From Rhodothermales bacterium (GTDB lineage: Bacteria; Bacteroidota; Rhodothermia; Rhodothermales; UBA10348): a stretch of DNA of 32,162 nt. The notes beneath the pieces were generated by a model, which saw nothing but the letters and a program-made list of their open reading frames with translations, searched no databases and was not told where the DNA came from. Location of the stretch: the NCBI GenBank assembly GCA_017859335.1, contig JAFMNH010000017.1:1-32162 (forward strand), written 5' to 3'. Every line of letters starts with the position of its first letter. Position 1 is the first letter of the stretch. A program made the position numbers and the translations under genes. Shown here one piece after another: positions 16,504 to 24,468 of this stretch.

Positions 16504-18546
16504 CTAATTGGTGCCATGTTGGTTTCTGACAAATCGATCAGAAGAGAAGGCCAGGGTCAATCGAATGGCCAGCTGCTCTTGCACACCCGCAGGATGGATG
16601 CCAAGCGGCCGGTCCGGCAGGTTGATGAGGGCCACCACGGCCTTTCCATATCCAGAGAACAGGGTCTTGCCCACGGAAGCGTCCACCACGATGTGCGGGG
16701 GCACTGTGGTCCGCGCGGGCTCCCGATATTCCGGCCACGTCCATCGGGAGCGGTAACCCAGGCGCACGAACCAGCTCACGCCACCAGCCCATTCATCGCT
16801 TGCGCTGACACCGAAGCGATGTCGAGGGAAGCCCGTCTGGTGACGAAAAAAAACATCATCTCCCTCGGAGGACACGTGGTAGAACTGCAGGAAGCTACGA
16901 AGCGCGATTCCGCTTTCAGCACGCCATTCCATTCCCACGCTGCGTGAAAACAACCAGCCCCCATGGGGAGCAGACCAGGACCAGGAGGGAAGCAGAGGAC
17001 CGATTCCAAAACGCTGGTCGATAATGCGATCCGGCATCAGATGCCCCCCCATCCACCGTATGCGTCCATCCACCCAACCGCTCCAGTGTCGGGTCAGCGA
17101 TCGGTTGGCCGTAGCGCCGAGATCGAGGGAGCGGGGAAGGGTACCCGACCCACCGAAGGGCGGCAAGGACATCCAGTCGCCGAGGTCCACCCCGGCTTCT
17201 GCCCATTCCGAGAGCTGGCCCGGCTCGGGAAACCGTCCGGCGGCATACTGAAGGGCCAGTTGCAGCCACCCATTGTCGTCCCGGTAACGGAGGCTCCCTT
17301 CGGAGAAGCTGCTAAGCGTTGCGCGCCGGGATGCCTCGGAGGGGATGCGCAGTATTTCGGCGGAGACGGTTGCCAGCCATGAACCGGATGAACGCGCCAT
17401 CTTTCCATGAATCGATGGCAGGAGCAGCGAACGGCCATGGCCGCCTTGCGAGATCCGGCTCGAGCGCAGGGCCATCCCGCCGCTCCAGTCGATGCCGCCC
17501 CAGCTCCTTTCCAGACGAAGCCGGACAGCCGATTGGGCAAGAGTAACCGGGGAGGGAAGGGTGATGTAGGACGGTCGATTGCCCGTCATTACCTCAGAGG
17601 CATCCACGTCCAGTCGAATCCGCACCGGATCCAGGTCAGCCCTAAGCTGTCCCACCATCCAGGATCGGGTCAGGCGGGAGGGCCACTCCCATCCGGCAGC
17701 CTCATGATAGGTGAAGCCCTTTCGGCGGGACTGTCCGGCCAGAAGATGACCGGTCCAATGATGTCCCTGGAACCGCAGTCGGGCAAAGGGAGAAAACTGG
17801 GTCACGATCGGCTGTGCGTCCTCCGCGTATGTTTGACGAACGCGACCGGAAATTCGATCGTCGGTCAGATGATGCAGATCGGTCTGAAGACCCGATTGCA
17901 CCATCCAACGACCGTTTCCCCAGCCGAGCCGTAACCACGTGGCAGGACCGCTGCGGTCCACATTGGTAAGCCGGGCATCAACGTGTTTAGCGGGACCTGG
18001 ATCTCCCGTCTCATTGATGAGCGCCATGGAGCCGGCCGCGTTCCAACCGGAGAGCATCGGAGTTTCCAATAACACGCGTCCTTCGGCCAAGCGCGCACCC
18101 GGCATGCTGTTGAGTCCGGGTATCCATGTCACGGAAAGCAGATCGCCCGGGGAGGCTGGAAGGCTCTCGGTAAGTACACGGTCCAAGACATGCGCAGGAA
18201 TTGCCACTCCGTCGAGGAAGATGGCGGGCGCCACTGGATGCATCCCTCCGAGGCCGGAACCCAAAAACCTCAGGGTGTAACGGTCCGGGCTCCAGGTTTC
18301 CACGGCAGGCATGGCGCGAAGGATCTCGGAGAGGCGAACGGCACCTGTGGCTTGGATTTCGGACTGCGTCAGGCTCCAGGGGGACCAGGCGGCGGCTTCT
18401 GCGTGGGCTACCTGGCCATGGGCAGGAGCGGAACGAAGGAATGCCACAAGGGCGAGCGTTACCAGTGCCCTGACCAGCGCAACCGTCATACCTGTGTTAA
18501 GGCGTCCTCGGGGAGACGCACCCGATATCCGGTAACACACCCTCAT
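16504..18546 (-). CDS. TonB-dependent-receptor-like outer-membrane plug/barrel protein
   Basis: A 680-aa exported outer-membrane protein. A signal peptide with a long N-region ends near AHGQ45. Residues about 60-163 resemble a receptor plug: LSEILRAMP, then LRFLGSGLGG, PAIFLDGVAIP and GARLAEGRVLLETP. The rest is a barrel of amphipathic strands rich in Trp and Arg, ending in a strand (QLAIRLTLAF) plus a 12-residue tail rather than a terminal aromatic. There is no N-terminal carboxypeptidase-like or secretin domain as in SusC proteins, and no clear TonB box. I prefer the ATG at 18546 because it overlaps the previous stop (ATGA); M20 at 18489 is a good alternative. The ligand is unknown. The TonB-like gene lies just beyond RsmF. 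Confidence 0.72.
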   Translation of the reverse strand: MRVCYRISGASPRGRLNTGMTVALVRALVTLALVAFLRSAPAHGQVAHAEAAAWSPWSLTQSEIQATGAVRLSEILRAMPAVETWSPDRYTLRFLGSGLGGMHPVAPAIFLDGVAIPAHVLDRVLTESLPASPGDLLSVTWIPGLNSMPGARLAEGRVLLETPMLSGWNAAGSMALINETGDPGPAKHVDARLTNVDRSGPATWLRLGWGNGRWMVQSGLQTDLHHLTDDRISGRVRQTYAEDAQPIVTQFSPFARLRFQGHHWTGHLLAGQSRRKGFTYHEAAGWEWPSRLTRSWMVGQLRADLDPVRIRLDVDASEVMTGNRPSYITLPSPVTLAQSAVRLRLERSWGGIDWSGGMALRSSRISQGGHGRSLLLPSIHGKMARSSGSWLATVSAEILRIPSEASRRATLSSFSEGSLRYRDDNGWLQLALQYAAGRFPEPGQLSEWAEAGVDLGDWMSLPPFGGSGTLPRSLDLGATANRSLTRHWSGWVDGRIRWMGGHLMPDRIIDQRFGIGPLLPSWSWSAPHGGWLFSRSVGMEWRAESGIALRSFLQFYHVSSEGDDVFFRHQTGFPRHRFGVSASDEWAGGVSWFVRLGYRSRWTWPEYREPARTTVPPHIVVDASVGKTLFSGYGKAVVALINLPDRPLGIHPAGVQEQLAIRLTLAFSSDRFVRNQHGTN

Positions 18547-19238
18547 TGGAGTATCCACCGTATCCATACTGGTGTCTGAATGGTCCAGGCGAGGCCTGCG
18601 CTGAGGCCTACGCTGTCCCACCGCGGGCGCGTGAGTACCCGCAGGACGCGGACCTCGGTGAACATGCCCAGACGACCGATGGCTCCACCCAGACGAAGCC
18701 AGGGGCCGACGATCATTTCGGATTCAAGGCGTCCGGGGGCTGTCGACGGGAGATCAAACAGCATGAACCGATTACCAAGCAACAGCCCTGCATGTACGGA
18801 GACGGGAGCCCGGGGGGCACTTGAAAAGCCAACCCCTGCGAGTATATCCGTGGTCTGTGCATCAGGCAGGTCCACCGTGGCCGGATTGCCTGACTGATCA
18901 ATCACATCAGGTACGTCATCCGCTCCTTGCCAGGCGCGATATGACACATCGAGGCGTATCCAGCCTCGGCCGTAGCGTGTATCCACGGACAGCCTCAGAT
19001 CAGAACCCGGCGACCAACCCGGCATGCCGCTCTGCTGCAGAAGGGTACCGCTCGAAACGGCAATGCGGAGCGAGGAGAATGACGCGTCGGAAGGGGCCTC
19101 CTGAGCGTGTACAGTTGTCACAGGAACAAGACATACGAGGGTAAGCGCCGTGAACAGCAACTGACGGACTTCGGCAAACAGCCGGGCAGGGGAATACCAA
19201 CGTTCACAACCGATCAGCCGAGTAGGCATGGGCATCAC
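18543..19238 (-). CDS. Exported protein of unknown function, likely small beta-barrel
   Basis: I do not recognise a family. The 231-aa protein (GTG at 19238, or ATG at 19235) has a signal peptide ending about VHAQ46 and no further membrane helix. The mature part alternates hydrophobic and polar residues with many Gly and aromatic positions, for example GRGWIRLDVSYRAW and VSVHAGLLLGNRFMLF, as in outer-membrane beta-barrels of 8-10 strands. It ends WTIQTPVWIRWILQ, a plausible terminal strand. It overlaps the Wzi-like stop (GTGA) and its own stop overlaps the plug-barrel start (ATGA), so the three genes are translationally coupled. A role as an accessory to one of its two barrel neighbours is inferred. 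Confidence 0.75.
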   Translation of the reverse strand: MMPMPTRLIGCERWYSPARLFAEVRQLLFTALTLVCLVPVTTVHAQEAPSDASFSSLRIAVSSGTLLQQSGMPGWSPGSDLRLSVDTRYGRGWIRLDVSYRAWQGADDVPDVIDQSGNPATVDLPDAQTTDILAGVGFSSAPRAPVSVHAGLLLGNRFMLFDLPSTAPGRLESEMIVGPWLRLGGAIGRLGMFTEVRVLRVLTRPRWDSVGLSAGLAWTIQTPVWIRWILQ

Positions 19239-20773
19239 AGCGCGCGTGATCCTGCCATGCGATAGGTCAAGGTCAGGGCGGCGGTCAGATGGCTGTTAGC
19301 CATTCCTGATGCCTGGCCTGCATCCACCATGCGGTTCCAGCCAGCTTCAACGGCAATGTCCATACCGCTCCTGAGCAGACCGTGAAGTTCTACGAACGGG
19401 CGCAGAGTAGTCCTGGAGGTGCCGGTAAAGAGGACCTTTTCGTCCAAGGAAGGAAGCTCTTCCCTGAAGTCAGCTTCGCCTTGCCGCAGCAGGTCAATTC
19501 CTGTGCGAACCAGCCAGCCCGGAAAACGCAACCAATCCATATGGCCTGTCAGGTGGGCAACATCCGAGTGCTGCATGGCGATGCCGCGGCCCAGATACAG
19601 CCATCGCCCCTCAGCCTGCTCCGAATTGTATGCGCGGGCGGTCACGACCGTGGCCGACAGGCCCAGGCTCACGCGACGCGGCATGATGCGATGGGAGAAA
19701 GCCAGATGGGCAGCCAGGGAAGCCGGTTCCTTCCCATTGAGAACATCTACATCGTCCAGAATCAGCTCCCCGTTGGCCATGTTGCGCTTACCCCGATAGG
19801 AGAAAAAAGCCCCGACCATGCCATTGTTCTCATCATTTTTGGGGCGATTGTCCACCTCCCAGAGAGCCACGTTGAACGGATTGGCAAACTTCAAGGAGAA
19901 ACCACTGCCGGGACCGGAATACAGGGTGGCGTGCGAAAGCCCGACCGTCCAGGCAGGCGACATCCTGACGACCAGACGGTGGGCGGCAAGCATGCGTCGG
20001 TTGCTCCCGGCGCGGACAGAGTCCGCGCCGGCTGTCCCCGTCATGCGTCCATCTCCGGTAAAACTGTCCAATTCTGCCAATACGCTCTCCACGTACACCC
20101 TGTCAGGCCCCATGCGCCACGCTATCTGATCCATGGGTCTCGGGTTTCGGCTCAGGAGGAGGCCCGGACCGTCGATGGAACCCCAGTGGCGGCCCATCCG
20201 CCCGAAAAAGACGTCAACGAATCGCCCGTCACGTGCCACATAGGCATCCTCGGCGCGTGACAACCAGCGGTGCGCCGTATCCATACCGTCCGGATCGATT
20301 TCGTACCACCGATCCACCCGCACACCGATGGAGGCGGTCCAGGCACCTTCCTGAATCCAAGAACGGGCAAGGAGCATGGGTTGCCAGGAAACGTCGTCCA
20401 TGGCCTGGTACCTGAGAAGGTCCCGACGATCCTGGGATGCCAGCCGGATGCCACTTCGAAGGTCCGCATGGAGGCGTCCAGGCCGGGATGTCTCCGGCAG
20501 CCTTGCCAGCATACGCTCGGCCGTCCCAGCAGCCCATATCGATTCCGGGGGCACGTCTCGCAGCCAAGCAGCCATCTCGGAGGCCGGCTTCGGCCAGGAC
20601 AGGGCAGGAACGTTTGGCGCCATGCCTTCCAGCAGCAGCGTACCCATGAAGGCCTGCAGTGGATCATCCACGGCCACGGGGGGCGCCTGGCGGGCCATAC
20701 CCACCTGGGCCATCCCGAAGAGAAGGGTCAGCAGAGACAGGATGTGGGAATATGGCGTGGGAAACGAGCGCAT
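19235..20773 (-). CDS. Wzi-like capsule assembly / outer-membrane barrel protein
   Basis: A 512-aa exported protein similar to the capsule assembly Wzi family, outer-membrane beta-barrels that anchor surface polysaccharide. The start at 20773 puts the signal peptide at the N-terminus (cleavage near MARQ); the open frame continues 16 codons upstream. A helical N-terminal part (about 35-100) precedes barrel strands. The best family marker is GRMGRHWGSIDGPGLLLS at 191-208, which matches the Wzi pattern of a G-R-W-G turn followed by a leucine-rich strand. FANPFNVALWEVDNRPKNDEN is another conserved-looking segment. It heads the minus-strand operon and is divergent (83-base gap) from a polyprenyl sugar-phosphate transferase, which supports a polysaccharide role. 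No Wza/Wzc genes are seen. Confidence 0.75.
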   Translation of the reverse strand: MRSFPTPYSHILSLLTLLFGMAQVGMARQAPPVAVDDPLQAFMGTLLLEGMAPNVPALSWPKPASEMAAWLRDVPPESIWAAGTAERMLARLPETSRPGRLHADLRSGIRLASQDRRDLLRYQAMDDVSWQPMLLARSWIQEGAWTASIGVRVDRWYEIDPDGMDTAHRWLSRAEDAYVARDGRFVDVFFGRMGRHWGSIDGPGLLLSRNPRPMDQIAWRMGPDRVYVESVLAELDSFTGDGRMTGTAGADSVRAGSNRRMLAAHRLVVRMSPAWTVGLSHATLYSGPGSGFSLKFANPFNVALWEVDNRPKNDENNGMVGAFFSYRGKRNMANGELILDDVDVLNGKEPASLAAHLAFSHRIMPRRVSLGLSATVVTARAYNSEQAEGRWLYLGRGIAMQHSDVAHLTGHMDWLRFPGWLVRTGIDLLRQGEADFREELPSLDEKVLFTGTSRTTLRPFVELHGLLRSGMDIAVEAGWNRMVDAGQASGMANSHLTAALTLTYRMAGSRAL

Positions 20774-20856
20774 GAAGCGAGCAAACGAACAGAACCTTAG
20801 CACAGTTTCATGGGTATGCACGCGCTGAATCCCCGGAGCCGAACCTACCGCCCTCC

Positions 20857-22260
20857 TTGACCCGCAACGTCGAGCTTACTGCCCTCATCCTGATGGATGC
20901 CCTGGCAACGCTGATTGCCAACCGGTTGTGGTATCTGGCCCGTTTCGAGTGGGAATGGTTGGCAGAGCCGGTATTGGTACCCGATCCGACCGTCACCAAT
21001 CTGATGATCGTTCTCCTGACGGGTTTCTGGTTGGTTGTGTTCATGTTCTTCGGGCTGTACCGGGAACGCTACGCATCGTCCCGGTTCGATGAGCTGGTGA
21101 CGGTTGTCAAGGTAGTTACCGTCGGGATTCTGGTGCTCTTCCTGCTTCTTTTCGTCGAGAACCTCGACCCTCATTCTGCTCGGTCGAACATCCTGGCCTA
21201 CTGGGCGGCCATCATCCTCTTTGTGGCCCTCGGGCGTGTTCTCGTTCGTTCCGTACAGAAACGATTGATTCTTAAGGGAAAGGGACTCCATCGAGCACTC
21301 ATCGTTGGATGGTCTGATGTCGTGGACTCCCTCTACGAGGAGGTGGCCCGCTATCCAGAGGCTGGATTGTCCATTGTAGGCGCCGTACGGCTTCAGCGGA
21401 ACGAGCTCGAAGGCGCATCCCCACCGGAGGCGCCCGTGGGTCATCGGGTCTCTGATCTGCCTCGTCTCATCGATGACCTCGATGTCCAGGATGTACTCAT
21501 TGCACTTGGTCCGGACGATGCCGACCAACTCATGGAGGTACTCAGGTTGACTGATGGCAAGCCCGTAACCCTCAAGCTGGTGCCCGATTTTTACTCCATC
21601 ATCGGCGGGATGGCTCGTACCGAGCACATGTATGGGCTGCCTCTCATCGAGGTCATGCCCGAGCCCATGCAGGCGTGGGAGCAGAGCCTGAAGCGCCTCA
21701 TGGATTTCGTCGTGTCCCTGGTCGTGCTTGTGGCTGGATTACCCGTCTGGATCCTGATCGGGTTGGTCATCAAACTGACAAGTCCGGGGCCCGTCATCTA
21801 CCGACAGCGCCGCATCGGTCAGAAAGGGAAAGAGTTCACCATGTACAAATTCCGTACGATGGATGAAGACGCCGAGGCGCACACGGGTCCTGTCTGGGCG
21901 ACCGAGGACGATCCGCGCTACACGTCTGTCGGACGCTGGCTGCGGAAAACCCGTCTGGATGAGGTCCCCCAGTTCGTGAATGTCCTCCTGGGCAGCATGT
22001 CCTTGGTTGGGCCCCGGCCTGAGCGCCCATACTTTGTGGAAAAGCTGGCAAAACAGATTCCCCTGTACTCACGCAGGCACCGGGTCAAGCCGGGTATTAC
22101 GGGTTGGGCACAGGTCAAGTGGAAGTACGACAGCAGTCTGGAAGATGTACAGCAAAAGGTCAAATATGACTTGTTCTACATCGAAAACATGAGTCTGCGG
22201 AGGGATTTGCAGATTCTGTTCCGCACTCTGCACACGGCTCTCAAGGGGAGTGGTCGTTGA
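20857..22260 (+). CDS. Polyprenyl glycosylphosphotransferase (WcaJ/WbaP family)
   Basis: A 467-aa membrane enzyme that starts a polysaccharide repeat unit by moving a sugar-1-phosphate onto undecaprenyl phosphate. Four N-terminal helices (to about 130) are followed by a nucleotide-binding-like domain (about 143-260). The C-terminal bacterial sugar transferase domain begins with KRLMD (279-283). It has PVIYRQRRIGQKGKEFTMYK, then KFRTMDED, the catalytic DE pair in RLDEVPQF (368-369), SLVGPRPER and KPGITGWAQVKWKYD. The sugar is not predictable (Glc, Gal or FucNAc types share these motifs). The TTG at 20857 is needed to keep the first helix; ATG at 20893 would start inside it. It is divergent from the Wzi-like gene. 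Confidence 0.93.
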   Translation: MTRNVELTALILMDALATLIANRLWYLARFEWEWLAEPVLVPDPTVTNLMIVLLTGFWLVVFMFFGLYRERYASSRFDELVTVVKVVTVGILVLFLLLFVENLDPHSARSNILAYWAAIILFVALGRVLVRSVQKRLILKGKGLHRALIVGWSDVVDSLYEEVARYPEAGLSIVGAVRLQRNELEGASPPEAPVGHRVSDLPRLIDDLDVQDVLIALGPDDADQLMEVLRLTDGKPVTLKLVPDFYSIIGGMARTEHMYGLPLIEVMPEPMQAWEQSLKRLMDFVVSLVVLVAGLPVWILIGLVIKLTSPGPVIYRQRRIGQKGKEFTMYKFRTMDEDAEAHTGPVWATEDDPRYTSVGRWLRKTRLDEVPQFVNVLLGSMSLVGPRPERPYFVEKLAKQIPLYSRRHRVKPGITGWAQVKWKYDSSLEDVQQKVKYDLFYIENMSLRRDLQILFRTLHTALKGSGR

Positions 22261-22308
22261 CGCACGGACCCGTATCTTCAGCCCCGTCCTGCTCCGCCCG
22301 CCTGCCGT

Positions 22309-22331
22309 GGTGAGTGGACCTCGAACTCACC
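22309..22331. terminator. Hairpin between the sugar transferase and E1 genes
   Basis: A 7-bp stem (GGTGAGT / ACTCACC) with a nine-base loop, about 50 bases after the sugar transferase stop. No T run follows on either strand. It may be a weak terminator or a 5'-UTR structure of the E1 gene. Confidence 0.25.
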
Positions 22332-22360
22332 GTTAACCGTACGTCACCACCGACGAACGC

Positions 22361-24331
22361 ATGGCTATCAAAACGAAGAAAGAAACGGAAGCGGTGTATC
22401 GCGCCCTGCTTCTCCCTCGTGTCATCGAGGAGAAAAAGCTCAGATTGATCCGGCAGGGGCGCCTTTCAAAATGGTTCAGTGGCTTTGGTCAAGAGGCTAT
22501 CGCTGTGGGTGTGACCTGGGCGCTTGAGGATGATGACTATGTGCTGCCGATGCACCGCAACCTGGGTGTGTGGACTACAAGAGGGGTCGACCTTGAGCGT
22601 TTGTTCTGTCAGCTCATGGGGCGCGAGGGAGGGTTCACGAAGGGGCGGGACCGGACCTTCCACTTTGGTCTCCCGGAGAAAAACATCGTCGGCATGATAT
22701 CCCATCTGGCGGCCATGCTGCCGGTGGCGAGTGGCCTGGCCCTCGCGGCCAAGCTGCGCGGTCAGCAGCGCGTAGCAGCGGCATTCGTGGGGGAGGGTGC
22801 GACAAGGGAGGGGGATTTCCATGAGGCCCTGAATCTTGCCTCCGTCTGGAAGCTACCGGTCCTGTTTGTGGTTGAGAACAACGGGTACGGATTATCCACG
22901 CCCACGTCCGATGTCATTGCGGTGGATGATATTGCCGAAGCCGGATCGGGCTACGGGATGGCTTCCGTCGTCGTGGACGGTAATAATGTGCTGGCGGTCA
23001 TGGAAGCCGTCCGGAATGCCCGCAAGCGGGCCTTGAAAGGCAACGGACCCACCTTGCTGGAGATGAAGACATTCCGGATGCGTGGCCACGAGGAAGCATC
23101 CGGTACCAAATATGTCCCCAAGGAATTGCAGGAGAAATGGGCCACGCTCGATCCCATCGAGCGCTTCCTTCCCATCGCGGTCGAGAAACTGGGTGCCAAA
23201 CGCTGCCAGTCCATTCGCGAGGAACTCATCTCGCAGATTGATGAGCTGGCCGAATGGGCGTTGACGCAACCAGAGGTTACCAGCAGCGCAGAGAAGGAGC
23301 ATGCCGACCTGTTCGCCGTATCTGCGGCGGTTGAAACCAACGGGGCCGCAGCACAATCTTCCGAGAAACGCTTCATCGATGCCATATCGGACGGATTGCG
23401 CTCCTGGATGCGGGATGAGCCGGAATCGGTCGTCATGGGACAGGACATTGCGGAATATGGCGGGGTATTCAAGGTTACGGAAGGCTTCCTGGAAGAGTTT
23501 GGCGCCGATCGCGTGCGCAATACGCCCATCATCGAGAGCGCTGCCGTGGGTGCTGCCATGGGCCTGGCCCTGGCCGGTATGAAGGCGATTCTGGAAATCC
23601 AGTACGCGGATTTCATCTCCTGCGGATTCAACCAGATCGTGAACAACCTGGCAACGACATTCTATCGCTGGGGAGCTCCGGTGGGTGTCACGATCCGTGC
23701 TCCCTTCGGAGGAGGGATCGGGGCAGGACCATTTCATTCCCAGTCCATGGAGGCCTGGTTCTGTCACGTCCCGGGACTGAAGGTGGTTATTCCATCGACT
23801 CCTGCTGATGCCAAGGGATTGCTCTTGTCCAGCCTGGATGATCCCAATCCGGTGCTCTTTTTCGAACACAAGAAGCTCTATCGATCTATTCGGGGGTCCG
23901 TACCGGATGCGCCCGTTCGGGTACCCATCGGCAAGGCTCGTTGCGCACGCGAGGGTACCGATATCACGATCGTAAGTTGGGGGGTTGGCGTGCATTGGGC
24001 ATTGGAGGCTGCCGAAGAGTGGAGTACGCGCGGCGTTGAGATCGAGGTCATCGATCTGCGTACACTCGTGCCGTGGGACAGGGAGGCGGTACTCGCATCC
24101 GTGCGCAAGACCAGTCGCTTGATCATCCTGCATGAGGCTTCGCGGACCGGAGGGTTTGGGGGCGAAATAGCTGCAGAAGTCACGGAAATGGCCTTCGAGC
24201 ACCTTGATGCTCCCCCCATGAGGATTGGAGGAGCCGACCTGCCCATCGCGTTTTCCAAAGCCATCGAAGAGGAGGTCTACTCGGCCAAGGCCCGGTTGGA
24301 CACCGCCATCGCCGAGGGCGTGGCCTATTGA
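22361..24331 (+). CDS. Fused alpha/beta 2-oxoacid dehydrogenase E1 (branched-chain type)
   Basis: A 656-aa thiamine-diphosphate enzyme with both E1 subunits in one chain. Residues about 1-320 are the alpha part. The TPP motif spans 144-174, starting GEGATREGDFHEALN and ending VVENN. The family consensus has GDG, so the metal-side aspartate is glutamate (E145) here. Residues about 337-656 are the beta part: DAISDGLRSWMRDEPE, GQDIAEYGGVFKVTEGF, NTPIIESAAVGAAMGLA with the catalytic glutamate, and IQYADFISCGFNQI. Fused E1s of this length are common in Bacteroidota and are usually assigned to branched-chain 2-oxoacid oxidation. Pyruvate is a possible substrate too. E2 and E3 genes are not in the window. 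ATG start; no strong Shine-Dalgarno. Confidence 0.92.
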   Translation: MAIKTKKETEAVYRALLLPRVIEEKKLRLIRQGRLSKWFSGFGQEAIAVGVTWALEDDDYVLPMHRNLGVWTTRGVDLERLFCQLMGREGGFTKGRDRTFHFGLPEKNIVGMISHLAAMLPVASGLALAAKLRGQQRVAAAFVGEGATREGDFHEALNLASVWKLPVLFVVENNGYGLSTPTSDVIAVDDIAEAGSGYGMASVVVDGNNVLAVMEAVRNARKRALKGNGPTLLEMKTFRMRGHEEASGTKYVPKELQEKWATLDPIERFLPIAVEKLGAKRCQSIREELISQIDELAEWALTQPEVTSSAEKEHADLFAVSAAVETNGAAAQSSEKRFIDAISDGLRSWMRDEPESVVMGQDIAEYGGVFKVTEGFLEEFGADRVRNTPIIESAAVGAAMGLALAGMKAILEIQYADFISCGFNQIVNNLATTFYRWGAPVGVTIRAPFGGGIGAGPFHSQSMEAWFCHVPGLKVVIPSTPADAKGLLLSSLDDPNPVLFFEHKKLYRSIRGSVPDAPVRVPIGKARCAREGTDITIVSWGVGVHWALEAAEEWSTRGVEIEVIDLRTLVPWDREAVLASVRKTSRLIILHEASRTGGFGGEIAAEVTEMAFEHLDAPPMRIGGADLPIAFSKAIEEEVYSAKARLDTAIAEGVAY

Positions 24332-24468
24332 ACACCCCGAGAGCACCCCGTGACGGTCGACAGGATCCGGGAGGACGCCTGTCGGTTTGTCCCCAGCCAT
24401 GGTATCACGCCAAAACGTCGCATCGCGTACCTACATCGCCTCTCATCGCATCATTCAGACTCACCATC

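Noticed and set aside
22307-22333. A tRNA T-arm-like sequence (GTTCGAG on the minus strand)
   Set aside because: The loop is too long for a T arm and no acceptor, D or anticodon arm can be folded around it.
22892-24400. A 502-codon minus-strand open frame opposite the E1 gene
   Set aside because: It lies wholly antisense to a clear enzyme gene and has no recognisable domain; long antisense frames are common at this GC content.
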